From NCBI GenBank assembly GCA_003021615.1, contig PXPH01000004.1:1-45556 (forward strand): 45,556 nt of DNA. The letters are read 5' to 3'. The stretch is from Actinobacteria bacterium QS_8_72_14 (GTDB lineage: Bacteria > Actinomycetota > Nitriliruptoria > Euzebyales > Egibacteraceae). Below are positions 26,884 through 40,990 of this stretch, piece by piece. Every line of letters begins with the position of its first letter. The first letter of the stretch is position 1. The notes beneath the pieces are model-generated. The model was not told the DNA's origin and ran no database searches. It worked only from the letters and a program-made list of their open reading frames with translations. The translations under genes and the position numbers were made by a program.

Positions 26884-28836
26884 CTAGGGGATGGGATCGT
26901 TGGCGGTCTCGGCCGCTGACCCCGGGTGGCGCCCCGCCGGGGTGGTCAAGCCGGCATGGCCTGGGCCGAACTGGGTGCGAAAGAGCGTGGCGTACAGCCC
27001 CGGGGCGCTTACGAGCTCGTCGTGGGTGCCCTGCTGGACCACCCGGCCGTCGGCAACGACCACGATGCGGTCGGCGCGCATGATCGTCGACAGCCGGTGG
27101 GCGATGACCAGCGACGTGCGCCCGCGCAGCGCCTCGGCCAGGGCCGCTTGGACGGCCGCTTCGGACTCGCTGTCGAGGTGGCTAGTGGCTTCGTCGAGCA
27201 GCACCACCGCCGGGTCGGCCAACAGCACCCGGGCGATGGCCAGCCGCTGCTTCTCCCCGCCGGACAGGCGATAGCCCCGCTCGCCGACGATCGTCTGATA
27301 GCCCTGGGGCAAGCCCGCGATCAGGTCGTGGATGTGGGCGGCGCGGCAGACGGCCTCGAGGTCGGCGTCGCTGGCCTGGGGGGCGGCGTAGCGCAGATTG
27401 GCTGCGATGGTGTCGTGAAACAGGTGCGGGTCCTGGGACACCATGGCCAGCGCGGCCGACAGCGACGCCGGCGTCAGGTCACGCACGTCGACTCCGTCCA
27501 GGCGCACCGCGCCCGCGTCGACGTCGTACAGGCGGGCGACGAGGCTCAAGATCGTCGACTTGCCCGAGCCCGACGGGCCCACCAGGGCCACGGTCCAGCC
27601 CGCGGGCACGCTGAGCGTGACATCGTGCAGCACCGGGGTTGCCACGTGGTGCTCCAGGTCGGGCAGGGGCTCACCGCCCTGCTCGTCGCCGCGGCGCAAC
27701 GACGCCAAGGTCACCTCGGAGGCCGGCGGGTAGGCGAAGCGCACGCGCTCCAGGGCGAGGTCGCCCCGCGGTCGCTGCAGCGCCACCGCTCCCTCGTGGG
27801 GCGCCTGGCCGGTGGGCAAATCGAGCACCTCGAACACGCGCTCGAAGCTGACCAGGGCGGTCAGCAGCTCCACGTGGGCGTTGCTCAAACGGTTGAGCGG
27901 CTGGTAGGCGGTCATGACCAGCCCGGACAGCGTGACGATCTGCCCGGCGGTGACCGCGCCGCCAGTGACGGCCATGGCCCCGCCCACCCCATAGACCAAC
28001 GCCACGCCCAGCGCCCCCACCATCGTCAGCGTGGCAAAGAACGTCCGGGAGATCACCGCCCGGCGCAGGCTGACGTCGGCCACCCGCCAGGCGGTGTCGT
28101 TGAATTCGCGCGCCTCTTCGTCGGGGCGGCCGAAGAGCTTGACCAGCAGCGCCCCGGAGACGTTGAAGCGCTCGGTCATGCGGTCGCTCATCGCGGCGTT
28201 GTGACGCATCTGCTCGCGAGTAAGCGCCTGCAGCCGCCGCGCGACGCGTCGGGCGACGCCGGCGAAGGCCACCAGCAAAACCAGCAGGGCCAACGTCAGG
28301 CGCCACTCGATCGAGACCATGACGCCCAGGGCCACCGCCAGTTGGACCGCGTCGGCCGCGACGTTGCCGAACTGGCCCGTCACGGCCTGCTGGGCCCCAA
28401 TGACGTCGTTGTTGATGCGGCTGATCAACGCCCCGCAGCGGGTGCGGGTGAAAAACGCCAGGGGCATCCGCTGGATGTGGTCGTACAGACGCTGACGCAG
28501 GTCGTAGATGAGGCGCTCGCTGATCGAGGCCGACAGATAGCGCTGGGCCACGCCCAGCACGGCGCTCAGCACCGCCACCACCCCGGCGGCGGCTCCCAGC
28601 CACAGCACCACGTCCAGGTTCCCGGCCATCACCCCGTGGTCGATGATCCGCCCGAAGATCACCGGTGGCAGCACACCCAGCCCGCTGACGGCCAGCAGGA
28701 CCACAAAAAACACCGCCAGCCGGCGGCGGTAGGGGCGGGCGAACTCCCGCCAGATGCGCCCCAGCAGCCCCTTGGTGGGCCGATAGCCGGTCACGTCCGG
28801 CGCACCGCGGCGGATCGCGCCCGTGCCCGGGTTCAT
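26884..28836 (-). CDS. ABC exporter, fused membrane and ATPase domains
   Basis: A type IV (multidrug/lipid-type) ABC half-transporter of about 650 residues that should work as a homodimer or with a partner not seen here. An N-terminal six-helix domain (from [19 protein letters not shown] to [20 protein letters not shown]) is followed by an ATPase domain with Walker [11 protein letters not shown]-loop VSQDPHLF, signature RLSGGEKQR, Walker [13 protein letters not shown] and the IAHRLST switch. An unusual insertion of about 30 residues ([21 protein letters not shown]) lies between the first two ATPase strands. The ATG at 28836 is used; the frame is open to 28872. The ABC-F gene is just upstream on the same strand. 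The substrate is unknown. Confidence 0.92.
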   Translation of the reverse strand: MNPGTGAIRRGAPDVTGYRPTKGLLGRIWREFARPYRRRLAVFFVVLLAVSGLGVLPPVIFGRIIDHGVMAGNLDVVLWLGAAAGVVAVLSAVLGVAQRYLSASISERLIYDLRQRLYDHIQRMPLAFFTRTRCGALISRINNDVIGAQQAVTGQFGNVAADAVQLAVALGVMVSIEWRLTLALLVLLVAFAGVARRVARRLQALTREQMRHNAAMSDRMTERFNVSGALLVKLFGRPDEEAREFNDTAWRVADVSLRRAVISRTFFATLTMVGALGVALVYGVGGAMAVTGGAVTAGQIVTLSGLVMTAYQPLNRLSNAHVELLTALVSFERVFEVLDLPTGQAPHEGAVALQRPRGDLALERVRFAYPPASEVTLASLRRGDEQGGEPLPDLEHHVATPVLHDVTLSVPAGWTVALVGPSGSGKSTILSLVARLYDVDAGAVRLDGVDVRDLTPASLSAALAMVSQDPHLFHDTIAANLRYAAPQASDADLEAVCRAAHIHDLIAGLPQGYQTIVGERGYRLSGGEKQRLAIARVLLADPAVVLLDEATSHLDSESEAAVQAALAEALRGRTSLVIAHRLSTIMRADRIVVVADGRVVQQGTHDELVSAPGLYATLFRTQFGPGHAGLTTPAGRHPGSAAETANDPIP

Positions 28837-28912
28837 GCCGTGTCCGTGGTCCACGCCGCCAGCATGGCACACGCCGAGCCCGCCCCGGCTGGCCGGCCCG
28901 CCCGCGGCCGCG

Positions 28913-30869
<1,957 letters not shown>

Positions 30870-30911
30870 GCCCACAAGCGTAGGCCCCGCCAAGAACTAC
30901 GGTGTGTCCTC

Positions 30912-31331
30912 ATGCGGACCCTCGTCGCGGCGCACGGCTACTGGATCGGCTACGTGGTCATCGCCTCGTGGCTGATCGTCTGCGTATGGGGCCTGGTGCT
31001 GCGGCTGCGCGGCGCCGGGGAGACGCCGGTGTTCTGGCGAGCGGTCAGCGGCGCCCAGGTGCTGCTGGGGCTGCAGCTGGTGGCGGGGCTGGTGCTGCTG
31101 ACCGCGTGGGCGCTGGGCGCAGGGTGGGTCGGCCCGCCCGCCGACGGCACCCTGTTCCGCGGCGGGTTCCACGTGCTGTACGGCGGCGTGTTCCCGGTGA
31201 TCGTGCTCGTGGTGGGCCATCGGGTCGCATGGCGGGGGCGCCTCAACCCCCATACGGCGTTCGCGCTGGTGGGCCTGGTCAACTTCGGGCTCGTCGCCCG
31301 GGCGCTGCAGACGGGTATCATGACGGGCTGA
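30912..31331 (+). CDS. Small integral membrane protein, four TM helices
   Basis: Product of 139 residues with four hydrophobic segments: YWIGYVVIASWLIVCVWGLVL, VLLGLQLVAGLVLLTAWALG, VLYGGVFPVIVLVVGHRVAW and FALVGLVNFGLVARALQTG. Histidines at the start of helix 1 and around helix 3 (GGFHVLYGG, VVGHRVAWR) could bind heme or metal, but no family is recognised. The ATG lies 43 bases from the divergent ABC-F start. The 235 bases after it, up to the phosphodiesterase gene, show no gene. Confidence 0.68.
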   Translation: MRTLVAAHGYWIGYVVIASWLIVCVWGLVLRLRGAGETPVFWRAVSGAQVLLGLQLVAGLVLLTAWALGAGWVGPPADGTLFRGGFHVLYGGVFPVIVLVVGHRVAWRGRLNPHTAFALVGLVNFGLVARALQTGIMTG

Positions 31332-31566
31332 CCAAGGGCGGCCGCCCGCACCGCCTGCGGCTCGCGACCCGTACGCTCCCACCCCGGCAACAGCCTCCTT
31401 CGCCTTCGGCCTTAAGCCGCCCGGTGGCCTCGGCAGGCTCTGAGCGCATGTGGGCGCCCGCGTTCTCGGCGCCCGCGGTACCGTGCAGCGCCCCACACCG
31501 GCTCCAGGGCCCGCTCAGCGACCGGTTGGCCGACACCCGTGCCGCCGTCGCACCAAGGATCCGCGC

Positions 31567-33753
31567 ATGGCTCGTCTCGCCCGGTCTGCGTGGCTCACCC
31601 GCAGCATCGCCGTGCTGCTGGTGGGGCTCGGCGTGCCGGCGGTGATCACCGCCCCCACGCTGCTGCCGCGACAGGCCGCGTTCGAGGAGGGCGAGCCGGC
31701 AGCGCGCACGGTCATGGCGCCCCACTCGATCACCGTCGAGGACGCCCAGGCCACCGCGCGTGCCCGCGACGACGCCGCCGACACCGTCGAGCCCCGGCTG
31801 CGCCAGCGATCAGCCGCCCGCGACGACATCGTGGCCGAAGTCCGCGGCGACTTCGCCGTGATCGACGACGTCCGCGCCTCGGTCGACGACGCGGCGGGGC
31901 AACCAGACCTCGGTGGCCACGTGGACGCGCTGCAGCAGCGCGTGCCAGAGCTTGGCGCCGAGGGGGCGCGCCTGGCCCTGCAGCTGTCCGACGAGGAGAT
32001 CCAGCGCGTGGCCTCGCAAGCCGAGGACCTCGCCACCACCCTTGCCCAGCGCGACATCCGCCCCGGCGAGCTCGAGGACGCGCGCACCCAAGCGCTGCAA
32101 TCGGAGCTGTCCGCGCGCAGCTTTCCCTCCCAGGCGGCCGACCGGCTGGTGGGGCCCATCATCGCCGGCGCCCTGCGGCCCACGGTGCGCGTGGACGCCG
32201 ACGCCACCCAAAGCGCCCGCGAGAGCGCCCGCACCCAGGTGGGCGCCGTCAGCCGGACCTTCCCTCAGGGCAGTGAGATCGTCAGCGCCGGCGAGGAGGT
32301 CGCACCATCCCAGATGGCGGCGTTGCGCCAGGCCGGCTTGCTAAGCGAGGACTCGCTGCGCGTCTTCGCCGAGGCCCTGCTGCTGGTCCTCGGCCTGGGG
32401 GTGGTGGCCAGCCTGTACCTGCGCGCCTACCGGCGCCGGGTGTGGGCCTCGCCGCGCCGCCTGCTGCTGTTGAGCGTGCTGCTGCTGGCCTACGCCGTCG
32501 GCATGGAGGCGGTCACGCTGCTGGTGCCGGTGGGCCAGCCGGGATGGCTGTTCGTGCTGCCGGCGGGCGCGGTCGCCATGCTCGCCACGATCCTGCTCGA
32601 CCCCCCGATCGGCGTGCTGTCCACCATCCCCATGGCGACGCTGGTGGCGCTGGCCCAGCCCGGGCAGCCCGCCCTGGTGGCGTTCGTGGCGCTGGCATCG
32701 CTGGGCAGCGTGCCGCTGGTGTCGCGCTTGTCGGCGCGGGGCGATCTGCGCAAGGCGGCGGTGCGTTCGACGGTGGGCTACGCGGGCCTGGCGGCGCTGG
32801 CCGTGGCCGCGTTTGGCCAGCCGGGCCTGGCGCCGCTGGCCGCCGGCGCCGGGCTGGTCAACGGCGTGGCCACCGCGATCATCGTCAACGGCAGCCTGCC
32901 GTTTTTGGAGTCCGCGTTCGGCATGCTGACCGCCACCAGCCTGCTGGACCTCGCCGACCGCAATCACCCCATGCTGCGCGAGCTCGAGCAGAAGGCGCTG
33001 GGCAGCTACAACCACTCGGTCATGGTGGCCCAGATGACCGAACGGGCCTGCCGGGCGGTGGGTACCGACGGCCTGCTGGGCTCGGTGACCGCCCTCTACC
33101 ACGACATCGGCAAGACTGCCCGGCCCTACTTCTTCGTAGAGAACCAGTTCGGGGTGGCCAACCCCCACGACGAGCTCGAGCCCGACGAGTCGGCGCGCAT
33201 CATCCGCGAGCACGTGCCCAACGGCGTCAACCTGGGGCGGCGTCACCGCCTGCCGCCGGAGATCATCGAGGGGATCGCCTGCCACCACGGCACGACCCTG
33301 GTGTCTTACTTCTACCGCAAGGCGCGCGAGCAGGCCGCCGAGCCCGACGACGTCGACGAGGCCGACTACCGCTATCCCGGACCCAAGCCGGCGTCCAAGG
33401 AGATGGCGATCATGATGCTGGCCGACTGCTGCGAGAGCGCCGCCCGCGCGGCCGCGCTCACCAACCGCAACCTCACCCGCGAGGATCTCGTGGGCATCGT
33501 CTACACCCTGACCGGCGACCGCGTCGCGGACGGCCAGCTCGACGAGTCGGCTCTGACCTTCCGCGAGCTGGCGGTGGTCCAGGAGTCGCTGACCGAGACC
33601 CTGGTGGGGGTCTACCACCCGCGGATCGCCTATCCCGGCCAGCGTGGCGGCGAGGGCGCCGAGGAGGCGGCGACCGCCGCCGAGGCCTCACCGAGTCGGC
33701 GGGCCACCCTCGACGAGGCGGCCGTTGCCGGAGATGTCGCTGACCAGCCCTGA
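31567..33753 (+). CDS. 7TM-HD phosphodiesterase (PgpH-like, probable c-di-AMP hydrolase)
   Basis: A 728-residue membrane protein. It has an N-terminal TM anchor (SIAVLLVGLGVPAVITAPTLL), an extracellular 7TMR-HDED domain (to about residue 260), then six or seven TM helices (from VFAEALLLVLGLGVVASLYL to LVNGVATAIIVNGSLPFLE) and a cytoplasmic HD domain. HD motifs are GSYNHSVMVAQM, LYHDIGKTARPYFFVENQ, REHVPNG, HRLPPEIIEGIACHHGT and MLADCCES. In Listeria and others, PgpH of this layout degrades cyclic di-AMP. The usual YHH motif is YNH here. Actinobacterial copies often sit near ybeY and phoH, which are not present here. The acidic Ala/Glu tail is low complexity. ATG 31567 was chosen at the start of the hydrophobic anchor. 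Confidence 0.9.
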   Translation: MARLARSAWLTRSIAVLLVGLGVPAVITAPTLLPRQAAFEEGEPAARTVMAPHSITVEDAQATARARDDAADTVEPRLRQRSAARDDIVAEVRGDFAVIDDVRASVDDAAGQPDLGGHVDALQQRVPELGAEGARLALQLSDEEIQRVASQAEDLATTLAQRDIRPGELEDARTQALQSELSARSFPSQAADRLVGPIIAGALRPTVRVDADATQSARESARTQVGAVSRTFPQGSEIVSAGEEVAPSQMAALRQAGLLSEDSLRVFAEALLLVLGLGVVASLYLRAYRRRVWASPRRLLLLSVLLLAYAVGMEAVTLLVPVGQPGWLFVLPAGAVAMLATILLDPPIGVLSTIPMATLVALAQPGQPALVAFVALASLGSVPLVSRLSARGDLRKAAVRSTVGYAGLAALAVAAFGQPGLAPLAAGAGLVNGVATAIIVNGSLPFLESAFGMLTATSLLDLADRNHPMLRELEQKALGSYNHSVMVAQMTERACRAVGTDGLLGSVTALYHDIGKTARPYFFVENQFGVANPHDELEPDESARIIREHVPNGVNLGRRHRLPPEIIEGIACHHGTTLVSYFYRKAREQAAEPDDVDEADYRYPGPKPASKEMAIMMLADCCESAARAAALTNRNLTREDLVGIVYTLTGDRVADGQLDESALTFRELAVVQESLTETLVGVYHPRIAYPGQRGGEGAEEAATAAEASPSRRATLDEAAVAGDVADQP

Positions 33754-33790
33754 CCGGCCCCGGCGCGCCCGCGCTCACCGGCGGCGCGTG

Positions 33791-35425
33791 TCAACCGGCC
33801 ACCAAAATCAGGCCCTGGCGCCCCTGGAGTGCGACCTCGCCGCTGACGGCAGCGCCCTCGCCGGCGGCGAGGCTGTCAAAGGCCACCCGCCACGCCCCGG
33901 CCGGCACCGCCACAGTGATCGCGTCGTCGAGGGTGTTGGCCATAACGACCGTCGAGCCTCGGCGATAGGCAAGCACGGGCTCGCCGGGGGCGTCCAGCCA
34001 GTGCGTCTCGGCCGCCCCGGCGAGATCGCTGACGGCTCGGCGCACGGCGATCAGGGCACGCACGCGATGCAGCGTCGAGCCGGGGTCGTCGCGTTGCACG
34101 GCCACGGTCTCGCCGTCCTGGCGAGGCCCGAACGGCAGCCAGGGGCTGACCTCGGGCCCGGTGAAGCCGTAGCCGGCTACGGGTTCCCAGGGCATGGGCG
34201 TGCGGGCCGGGTCGCGGCTGTGGTGGGGCCCGTCGCGCCAGGCCACGGGATCTCGCATCGCGGCAGCCGGCAGGGCCACGTCGCTTAGCCCCAGCTCCTC
34301 GCCCTGATACACAAACGGCACGCCGGGCAGACCAAAGACCAGGGTGGCCAGCGCCAGCGCCCGCTGGCGCCCGGGCGCTCCCCCACCGAAGCGGGTGGCG
34401 GTGCGCGGCCGGTCGTGCGTGCCCACCGGCCACGTCGTCGCGTGGCCGATCTCCTCGACGCCGGCGGCCAGCACGGTGCGCAGGGCGTCGGCCTCCCAGC
34501 GGCAGTGCAGCAGCCGCAGCCAGAAGCTGGCGTGCAGTCCCTGTTGATCGGCGACGTAGCGGCCCACGGCCGCGGCGTCCAGCAGATACACCTCGCCCAC
34601 CAGCACGCCGTCGCGGGCGTCGACCAGCTTGCGCCACCGCCGGTAGACGCCCGGGGTGGCGGGCTGGTCCAGGTCGTAGACATGGGCCAGACCGCGCCAG
34701 CGCGCCGTGGAGTGGGTGTCCTGGTCGTCTTGGCCGTCGTCGGCGTCCTCGGCCGGGGGCAGGTCGGGCAGGTCGGGGTGCTTGAGCACAGCGTGGGCGA
34801 CGTCGACGCGGAAGCCGTCCACGCCGCGGTCGAGCCAGAACGCCAGGATCGCGTCGAACTCGTCGGCCACCGCCGGGTTCGCCCAGTTCAGGTCCGGCAT
34901 CTCGGGCAGGAACAGGTGCAGCCAGTACTGCCCCGTGGCGTGCTCGTAGGTCCACGCGTCGCCGCCGAATATGCTGACCCAGTTGTTGGGCGGGCCGCCG
35001 TCCGACGCGGGGTCGCGCCAGATGTAGTAGTCGCGGTAGGGGCTGTCGCGCGACGAGCGGGCATGGACGAACCACGGGTGATCGCTGGAGGTGTGGTTGG
35101 GCACGATGTCGATGATCACCCGCAGGCTCAGGTCGTGGGCGCGGGCCACCACCGCGTCGAAGTCGGCCAGCGAGCCCAAGCGGGGATCGACGTCGCAGTA
35201 GTCGGCGACGTCGTAGCCGCCGTCGCGCATGGGCGAGACGTAGAACGGATTGAGCCACACGACGTCGACGCCCAGCCACGCGAGGTACTCCAGCCGCCCG
35301 GCCAGCCCCCGCAGATCGCCCAGCCCGTCACCGTCGCCGTCGGCGAACGAGCGCACATAGACCTGATAGCCGGTTGCGCCGGCCCACCACGCGGGCGGCT
35401 GGGCCAGCACCGGCTCAACTATCAT
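33791..35425 (-). CDS. GH13 alpha-glucosidase (oligo-1,6-glucosidase/trehalase-like group)
   Basis: A 544-residue glycoside hydrolase family 13 enzyme acting on alpha-glucosides. It starts with GYQVYVRSFADGDGDGLGDLRGL and has DIVPNHTSSDHPWF (region I), GFRVDVAHAV with the nucleophile Asp (region II), GVLVGEVYL with the acid/base Glu (region III) and GTHDRPRTATRFGG with the third Asp (region IV). Region IV has Thr before HD where Asn is usual. An acidic insertion (PPAEDADDGQDDQD) lies after region II. No signal peptide is seen, so the enzyme is cytoplasmic. It is divergent from the glgE operon across 348 bases, so it probably feeds glucose or malto-oligosaccharides into or out of the trehalose/glucan cycle. 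Exact specificity is open. Confidence 0.9.
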   Translation of the reverse strand: MIVEPVLAQPPAWWAGATGYQVYVRSFADGDGDGLGDLRGLAGRLEYLAWLGVDVVWLNPFYVSPMRDGGYDVADYCDVDPRLGSLADFDAVVARAHDLSLRVIIDIVPNHTSSDHPWFVHARSSRDSPYRDYYIWRDPASDGGPPNNWVSIFGGDAWTYEHATGQYWLHLFLPEMPDLNWANPAVADEFDAILAFWLDRGVDGFRVDVAHAVLKHPDLPDLPPAEDADDGQDDQDTHSTARWRGLAHVYDLDQPATPGVYRRWRKLVDARDGVLVGEVYLLDAAAVGRYVADQQGLHASFWLRLLHCRWEADALRTVLAAGVEEIGHATTWPVGTHDRPRTATRFGGGAPGRQRALALATLVFGLPGVPFVYQGEELGLSDVALPAAAMRDPVAWRDGPHHSRDPARTPMPWEPVAGYGFTGPEVSPWLPFGPRQDGETVAVQRDDPGSTLHRVRALIAVRRAVSDLAGAAETHWLDAPGEPVLAYRRGSTVVMANTLDDAITVAVPAGAWRVAFDSLAAGEGAAVSGEVALQGRQGLILVAG

Positions 35426-35773
35426 CGAACCCGGCCCCAGCGGGCAGCTCCAGAGCGAGGGCGCGCACCAACCAGGCCTTTCGCGGACGAGTCACGAGCT
35501 TGAGGGTGCGCGTGGCCGCGCCGGCCGACCGTTGCCACGCTAGCGGTTGGCCGGTCGCGTGACCCATCGCTTTTGCTGGCGGGGCTCGCCGCCGGCGGCG
35601 ACTGGCCCCGACGGGCAGCGTGACGCGGTGGTGCCGCGTTGGATAGGGTCCGGCCGGCGATCCGGGGGATGGCCGCACCTGGGAGCCCACGGCGACGCGG
35701 CACCACCTCCGGTGACCGGTTTGAGCCCCGTGGGCAGTTTCGCCCCGCCGAGCAAGACTAAAGGGACCTCACC
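35426..35773. promoter_or_regulatory. Divergent control region between GH13 gene and glgE operon
   Basis: This 348-bp gap holds no convincing gene. An inverted repeat at 35521-35554 (CCGGCCGACCG and CGGTTGGCCGG, one G-T mismatch, 12-base loop) could be an operator or a terminator-like stem. A candidate plus-strand promoter, GTGACG (35620-35625) and TAGGGT (35644-35649) with an 18-base gap, points to glgE. No regulator gene is adjacent. Confidence 0.4.
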
Positions 35774-37753
35774 GTGAGCGGACCGTCGCCGTGTGGTGGC
35801 CGCATCGCCATCCAGGGCGTGTGGCCTCAGGTGGACTGCGCTCGCTACGACGCCAAGGCCGTGGTCGGCGAGCGCGTGACCGTGGCTGCCGACCTCGTCC
35901 GCGAGGGCCACGAGCGCCTGGCCGCCGCGGTGCGCTACCGCCCCCGAGGCGAGCAGGGGTGGCGGGAGGCGCCTCTGGAGCTGGCCGGCAACGACCGCTA
36001 CGCCGGCAGTTTTCCCGCCGAGCGGATCGGACGCTGGGAGTACCGCGTCGTGGCGTGGACGGACCACTGGACGACGTGGCGCCGCGCGCTGCAGGCCAAG
36101 GTCGACGCCGGCGTGGACGACGCCGAGATCGCCGTGGAGCTCGCCGACGGCGCCGAGCTGTTGCGGCGCCGCGAGCTCCCCGAGCGCCCTGGCTTGCTGC
36201 TGTTGCAGGCCGCCGCGGCCATGACGGCCGACACGCCGCTGAGCGAGCGGGTGGCCGCCGCCACCGACCCGAGCCTGCACGCGGTCCTGGCGGCCCACCC
36301 GGAGCGCCTGGACCTCACCGAGTCGCCCACGCTGACCGTGTGGGTCGACCGCCAGCGAGCCCTGTTTGGGGCGTGGTACGAGATGTTCCCACGGTCGGAA
36401 GGGGCGGTCGTGCCCGAGGAGGGGCCGCCGCGGTCGGGCACGCTGGCCACGGCCGCCCGGCGGCTGCCCGCGATCGCCGAGATGGGCTTCGACGTCGTCT
36501 ACCTGCCCCCGATCCACCCGATCGGCAAGACGCACCGCAAGGGCCACCACGGTCCCCACGACCTCCAGCCGGGCCCCCACGACCCCGGCGTGCCCTGGGC
36601 CATCGGATCGGCGGAGGGCGGTCACGACGCGGTGCACCCGGATCTGGGCACCATGGAGGACTTCGACGCCTTCCTCGCCGAGGCGCACCGGCTGGGCATG
36701 GAGGTGGCGATGGACTACGCCATCCAGTGCTCGCCCGACCACCCCTGGGTCACACAGCACCCCGAGTGGTTCTGCCACCGCAGCGACGGATCGATCCGCT
36801 GTGCCGAGAACCCACCCAAGAAGTACCAGGACATCTACCCGCTCGACTTCGACACGCCCGACCAAGAGGGGTTGTACAGCGAGCTGGAGCGGGTGCTGCG
36901 GGTATGGATCGACCGGGGGGTGCGCATTTTCCGCGTCGACAATCCCCACACGAAGCCGCTGGGCTTCTGGGAGTGGCTCATCGAGCGCGTCCGCGCCGAC
37001 CACCCCGAGGTGATCTTTTTGGCCGAGGCGTTCACCCGCCCCAAGATGATGGCCACCTTGGCCAAGCTCGGCTTCTCTCAGAGCTACACCTACTTCGCGT
37101 GGCGCAACACCAAGCAGGAGCTGACCGAGTACCTCACCGAGCTCACCACCACCCCCACCCGTGACTACCTCCGCCCCAGCTTTTGGCCCAACACCCCCGA
37201 TATTCTCCCGGCCTACCTCCAGCAGGGCGGACGCCCCGCGTTCAAGGTCCGCTTGCTGTTGGCGGCGCTGCTGAGCCCCAGCTACGGCATCTACGCGGGC
37301 TACGAGCTGTGCGAGAACGCCCCCCTCGACGACGGCAGCGAGGAGTATCTGGGCAGCGAGAAGCACTTCTACCGCCCCCGCGAGTGGGACCGGCCCGACT
37401 CCCTGGCGCCCTACATCGCCCGCGTCAACGCGGTGCGCCACGCTCACCCCAGCCTGCAGCAGCTGACCAACCTCGCGTTCCACCACATCGACAACGAGCA
37501 CCTGCTGTGCTTCTCGAAGGTGACCCCCCACCACACGGATCCGATCCTGGCGGTGATCAACCTGGACCCTGCCCACCCCCAGGAGGCGAGCACCGCACTG
37601 GATCTGGGCCAGCTGGGCCTGGAGCACGCGGCCGCGTTCGAAGCCCACGACCTGCTGACCGGCGCCCGCTACGTGTGGCAGGGCCCCCACAACTACGTCC
37701 ACCTCGACCCCCACGTGGAGCCGGCCCACGTGCTGGCCCTGTCGCCGCTGTGA
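35774..37753 (+). CDS. glgE: Alpha-1,4-glucan:maltose-1-phosphate maltosyltransferase
   Basis: Adds maltosyl units from maltose-1-phosphate to the non-reducing ends of alpha-1,4-glucans. The 659-residue product has the GH13_3 layout: an N-terminal beta-domain ([21 protein letters not shown]), a helical insert, then the catalytic barrel with [34 protein letters not shown], the nucleophile Asp in [11 protein letters not shown], the acid/base Glu in [13 protein letters not shown] and [14 protein letters not shown]. The GTG start at 35774 is preceded by AAAGGGA. It is the first gene of the operon glgE-treS-mak-glgB, the order found in many actinobacteria. It appears intact. Confidence 0.96.
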   Translation: MSGPSPCGGRIAIQGVWPQVDCARYDAKAVVGERVTVAADLVREGHERLAAAVRYRPRGEQGWREAPLELAGNDRYAGSFPAERIGRWEYRVVAWTDHWTTWRRALQAKVDAGVDDAEIAVELADGAELLRRRELPERPGLLLLQAAAAMTADTPLSERVAAATDPSLHAVLAAHPERLDLTESPTLTVWVDRQRALFGAWYEMFPRSEGAVVPEEGPPRSGTLATAARRLPAIAEMGFDVVYLPPIHPIGKTHRKGHHGPHDLQPGPHDPGVPWAIGSAEGGHDAVHPDLGTMEDFDAFLAEAHRLGMEVAMDYAIQCSPDHPWVTQHPEWFCHRSDGSIRCAENPPKKYQDIYPLDFDTPDQEGLYSELERVLRVWIDRGVRIFRVDNPHTKPLGFWEWLIERVRADHPEVIFLAEAFTRPKMMATLAKLGFSQSYTYFAWRNTKQELTEYLTELTTTPTRDYLRPSFWPNTPDILPAYLQQGGRPAFKVRLLLAALLSPSYGIYAGYELCENAPLDDGSEEYLGSEKHFYRPREWDRPDSLAPYIARVNAVRHAHPSLQQLTNLAFHHIDNEHLLCFSKVTPHHTDPILAVINLDPAHPQEASTALDLGQLGLEHAAAFEAHDLLTGARYVWQGPHNYVHLDPHVEPAHVLALSPL

Positions 37754-37796
37754 CCGCGCCGGGGCCAGCGCCCCCGCCGTCGATGAGGGTGTGGTG

Positions 37797-39503
<1,707 letters not shown>

Positions 39504-39513
39504 GTGCCGTGCC

Positions 39514-40959
39514 ATGCCCAGCGGCCTGTCGGATCTAAGCATCCCCACCGGGTGGGCCGACCTCGCCAGGCTGTTGCATCGGTGGTTGATCGCCCAGCGC
39601 TGGTTCGGCGGCAAGGGCCGCGACGAGGCCGCCAGCGAGATCGCCGACACCGCGCTGCTGCCTGGCGAGGACGGCGGGACCGACGTGTTGGTGGTGTTGC
39701 TGTCGGTGACCTACGACGACGGGGCGTGGGAGCACTACCACCTGCCGCTGGTGGCCGACCCGGACTCGCCCATCGGCAGGGTGGGTCGGGTCAGCCTCGG
39801 CGACGCCACGGCCGACCAAGGGGGGGTGCGCACGCTGGCGGCCGCCGCGACCCGTGACCGAACCGTGGCCACAACAATGGGCTCGCAGCTTGTGGGGGCA
39901 CCCCACGGGGCGACCGCCGAGCCCCCGTGCGTGCTCGACGGCGAGGCGCGCTGGCTGGGCGCCGAACAGTCCAACAGCGCGGCGGTGCTGGGCGAGCAGT
40001 GGTTTGTCAAGGTCTTCCGTCGCGTGGAGGCCGGGCCGAATCCCGACGTAGAGCTGACCGCGGTGCTGACCGAGGCGGGCTCGACCGCGGTCCCCCACCA
40101 GGCCGGGGCGCTGGCTTGGGGCGGTGCGGCCGCCGTCGCCCCGGCGTTGGTGATGGTCAGCCACTTCGAGACCGACGCCGAGGATGGCTGGAGCCAGGCT
40201 GTGGCCGACGCAGGGGCCGTCGCGGCCGGGGTCGCGCCACCCCACGGGTTGGTCGACGGCGGCGCCGACCTGGGGCGGCTCATCGCCGAGCTACACCGCG
40301 TGTTGGCCGACCACCTGGGCACCCGCGAGATCGGCCACGAGACCTTGGCGGGCTGGGCCCATGCGATGACGTCGCAGCTCGACCGCGTGCTGGAGCTCGC
40401 CGACGGCTCGACTCAGCCGCACGTGCGCGCGGTCGTGGACGCCGCCGACGAGCTGCACAGCCGCTTTCGGGGGTTGTGTGAGATCGGATCGCCCGGTCGC
40501 AGCATGCGCGTGCACGGCGACTTGCATTTGGGCCAGCTGTTGCGGCGAGCCGACGGCGCCTGGCTGGTGTTGGACTTCGAGGGAGCGCCGGCGCGCCCCC
40601 TGGGCGAGCGTCGGCGGCCTCACAGCCCCCTGCGCGACGTCGCCGGCATGGTGCGCTCGTTTGACTACGCCGCGACCCATGCCGCCGCCAGCCGGGGCGA
40701 GGCGGACCCGCCCCCCGTGCTGCGCGCGTGGCGCGACGAGCTGGTGGGGGGCTTTACCGCCGCCTATGACGCGGCTGCCCCGCCCCGCCTGCTGCCGCCG
40801 GATCCGACCGCGCACCGTTGGCTGCGCTCGGCGCTGGTGCTGGACGAGGCCGTGTACGAGCTCGGCTACGAGCTGGACAACCGTCCTTGCTGGGCGGCGA
40901 TCCCGGCTGGGGGCATTCTACGGGTGCTGGCCGGCGAGGGCGCCGAGATGACGTCATGA
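39514..40959 (+). CDS. mak: Maltokinase (Pep2/Mak)
   Basis: Phosphorylates maltose with ATP to maltose-1-phosphate, the donor for GlgE. The 481-residue product has an N-terminal cap (LHRWLIAQRWFGGKGRDEA), a kinase N-lobe with WFVKVFRRVEAGPNPDVEL, the catalytic loop MRVHGDLHLGQLL, metal-binding VLDFEGAPARPLGERR and SPLRDVAGMVRSFDYAA. This is the aminoglycoside-phosphotransferase-like pattern of actinobacterial Mak. The ATG lies just after the 38-bp repeats. The stop overlaps an ATG (ATGA, 40956-40959), the natural start position for glgB. It appears intact. Confidence 0.94.
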   Translation: MPSGLSDLSIPTGWADLARLLHRWLIAQRWFGGKGRDEAASEIADTALLPGEDGGTDVLVVLLSVTYDDGAWEHYHLPLVADPDSPIGRVGRVSLGDATADQGGVRTLAAAATRDRTVATTMGSQLVGAPHGATAEPPCVLDGEARWLGAEQSNSAAVLGEQWFVKVFRRVEAGPNPDVELTAVLTEAGSTAVPHQAGALAWGGAAAVAPALVMVSHFETDAEDGWSQAVADAGAVAAGVAPPHGLVDGGADLGRLIAELHRVLADHLGTREIGHETLAGWAHAMTSQLDRVLELADGSTQPHVRAVVDAADELHSRFRGLCEIGSPGRSMRVHGDLHLGQLLRRADGAWLVLDFEGAPARPLGERRRPHSPLRDVAGMVRSFDYAATHAAASRGEADPPPVLRAWRDELVGGFTAAYDAAAPPRLLPPDPTAHRWLRSALVLDEAVYELGYELDNRPCWAAIPAGGILRVLAGEGAEMTS

Positions 40960-40990
40960 GCCGCCCCACCACGTCCTCGACGGCGGCGGT

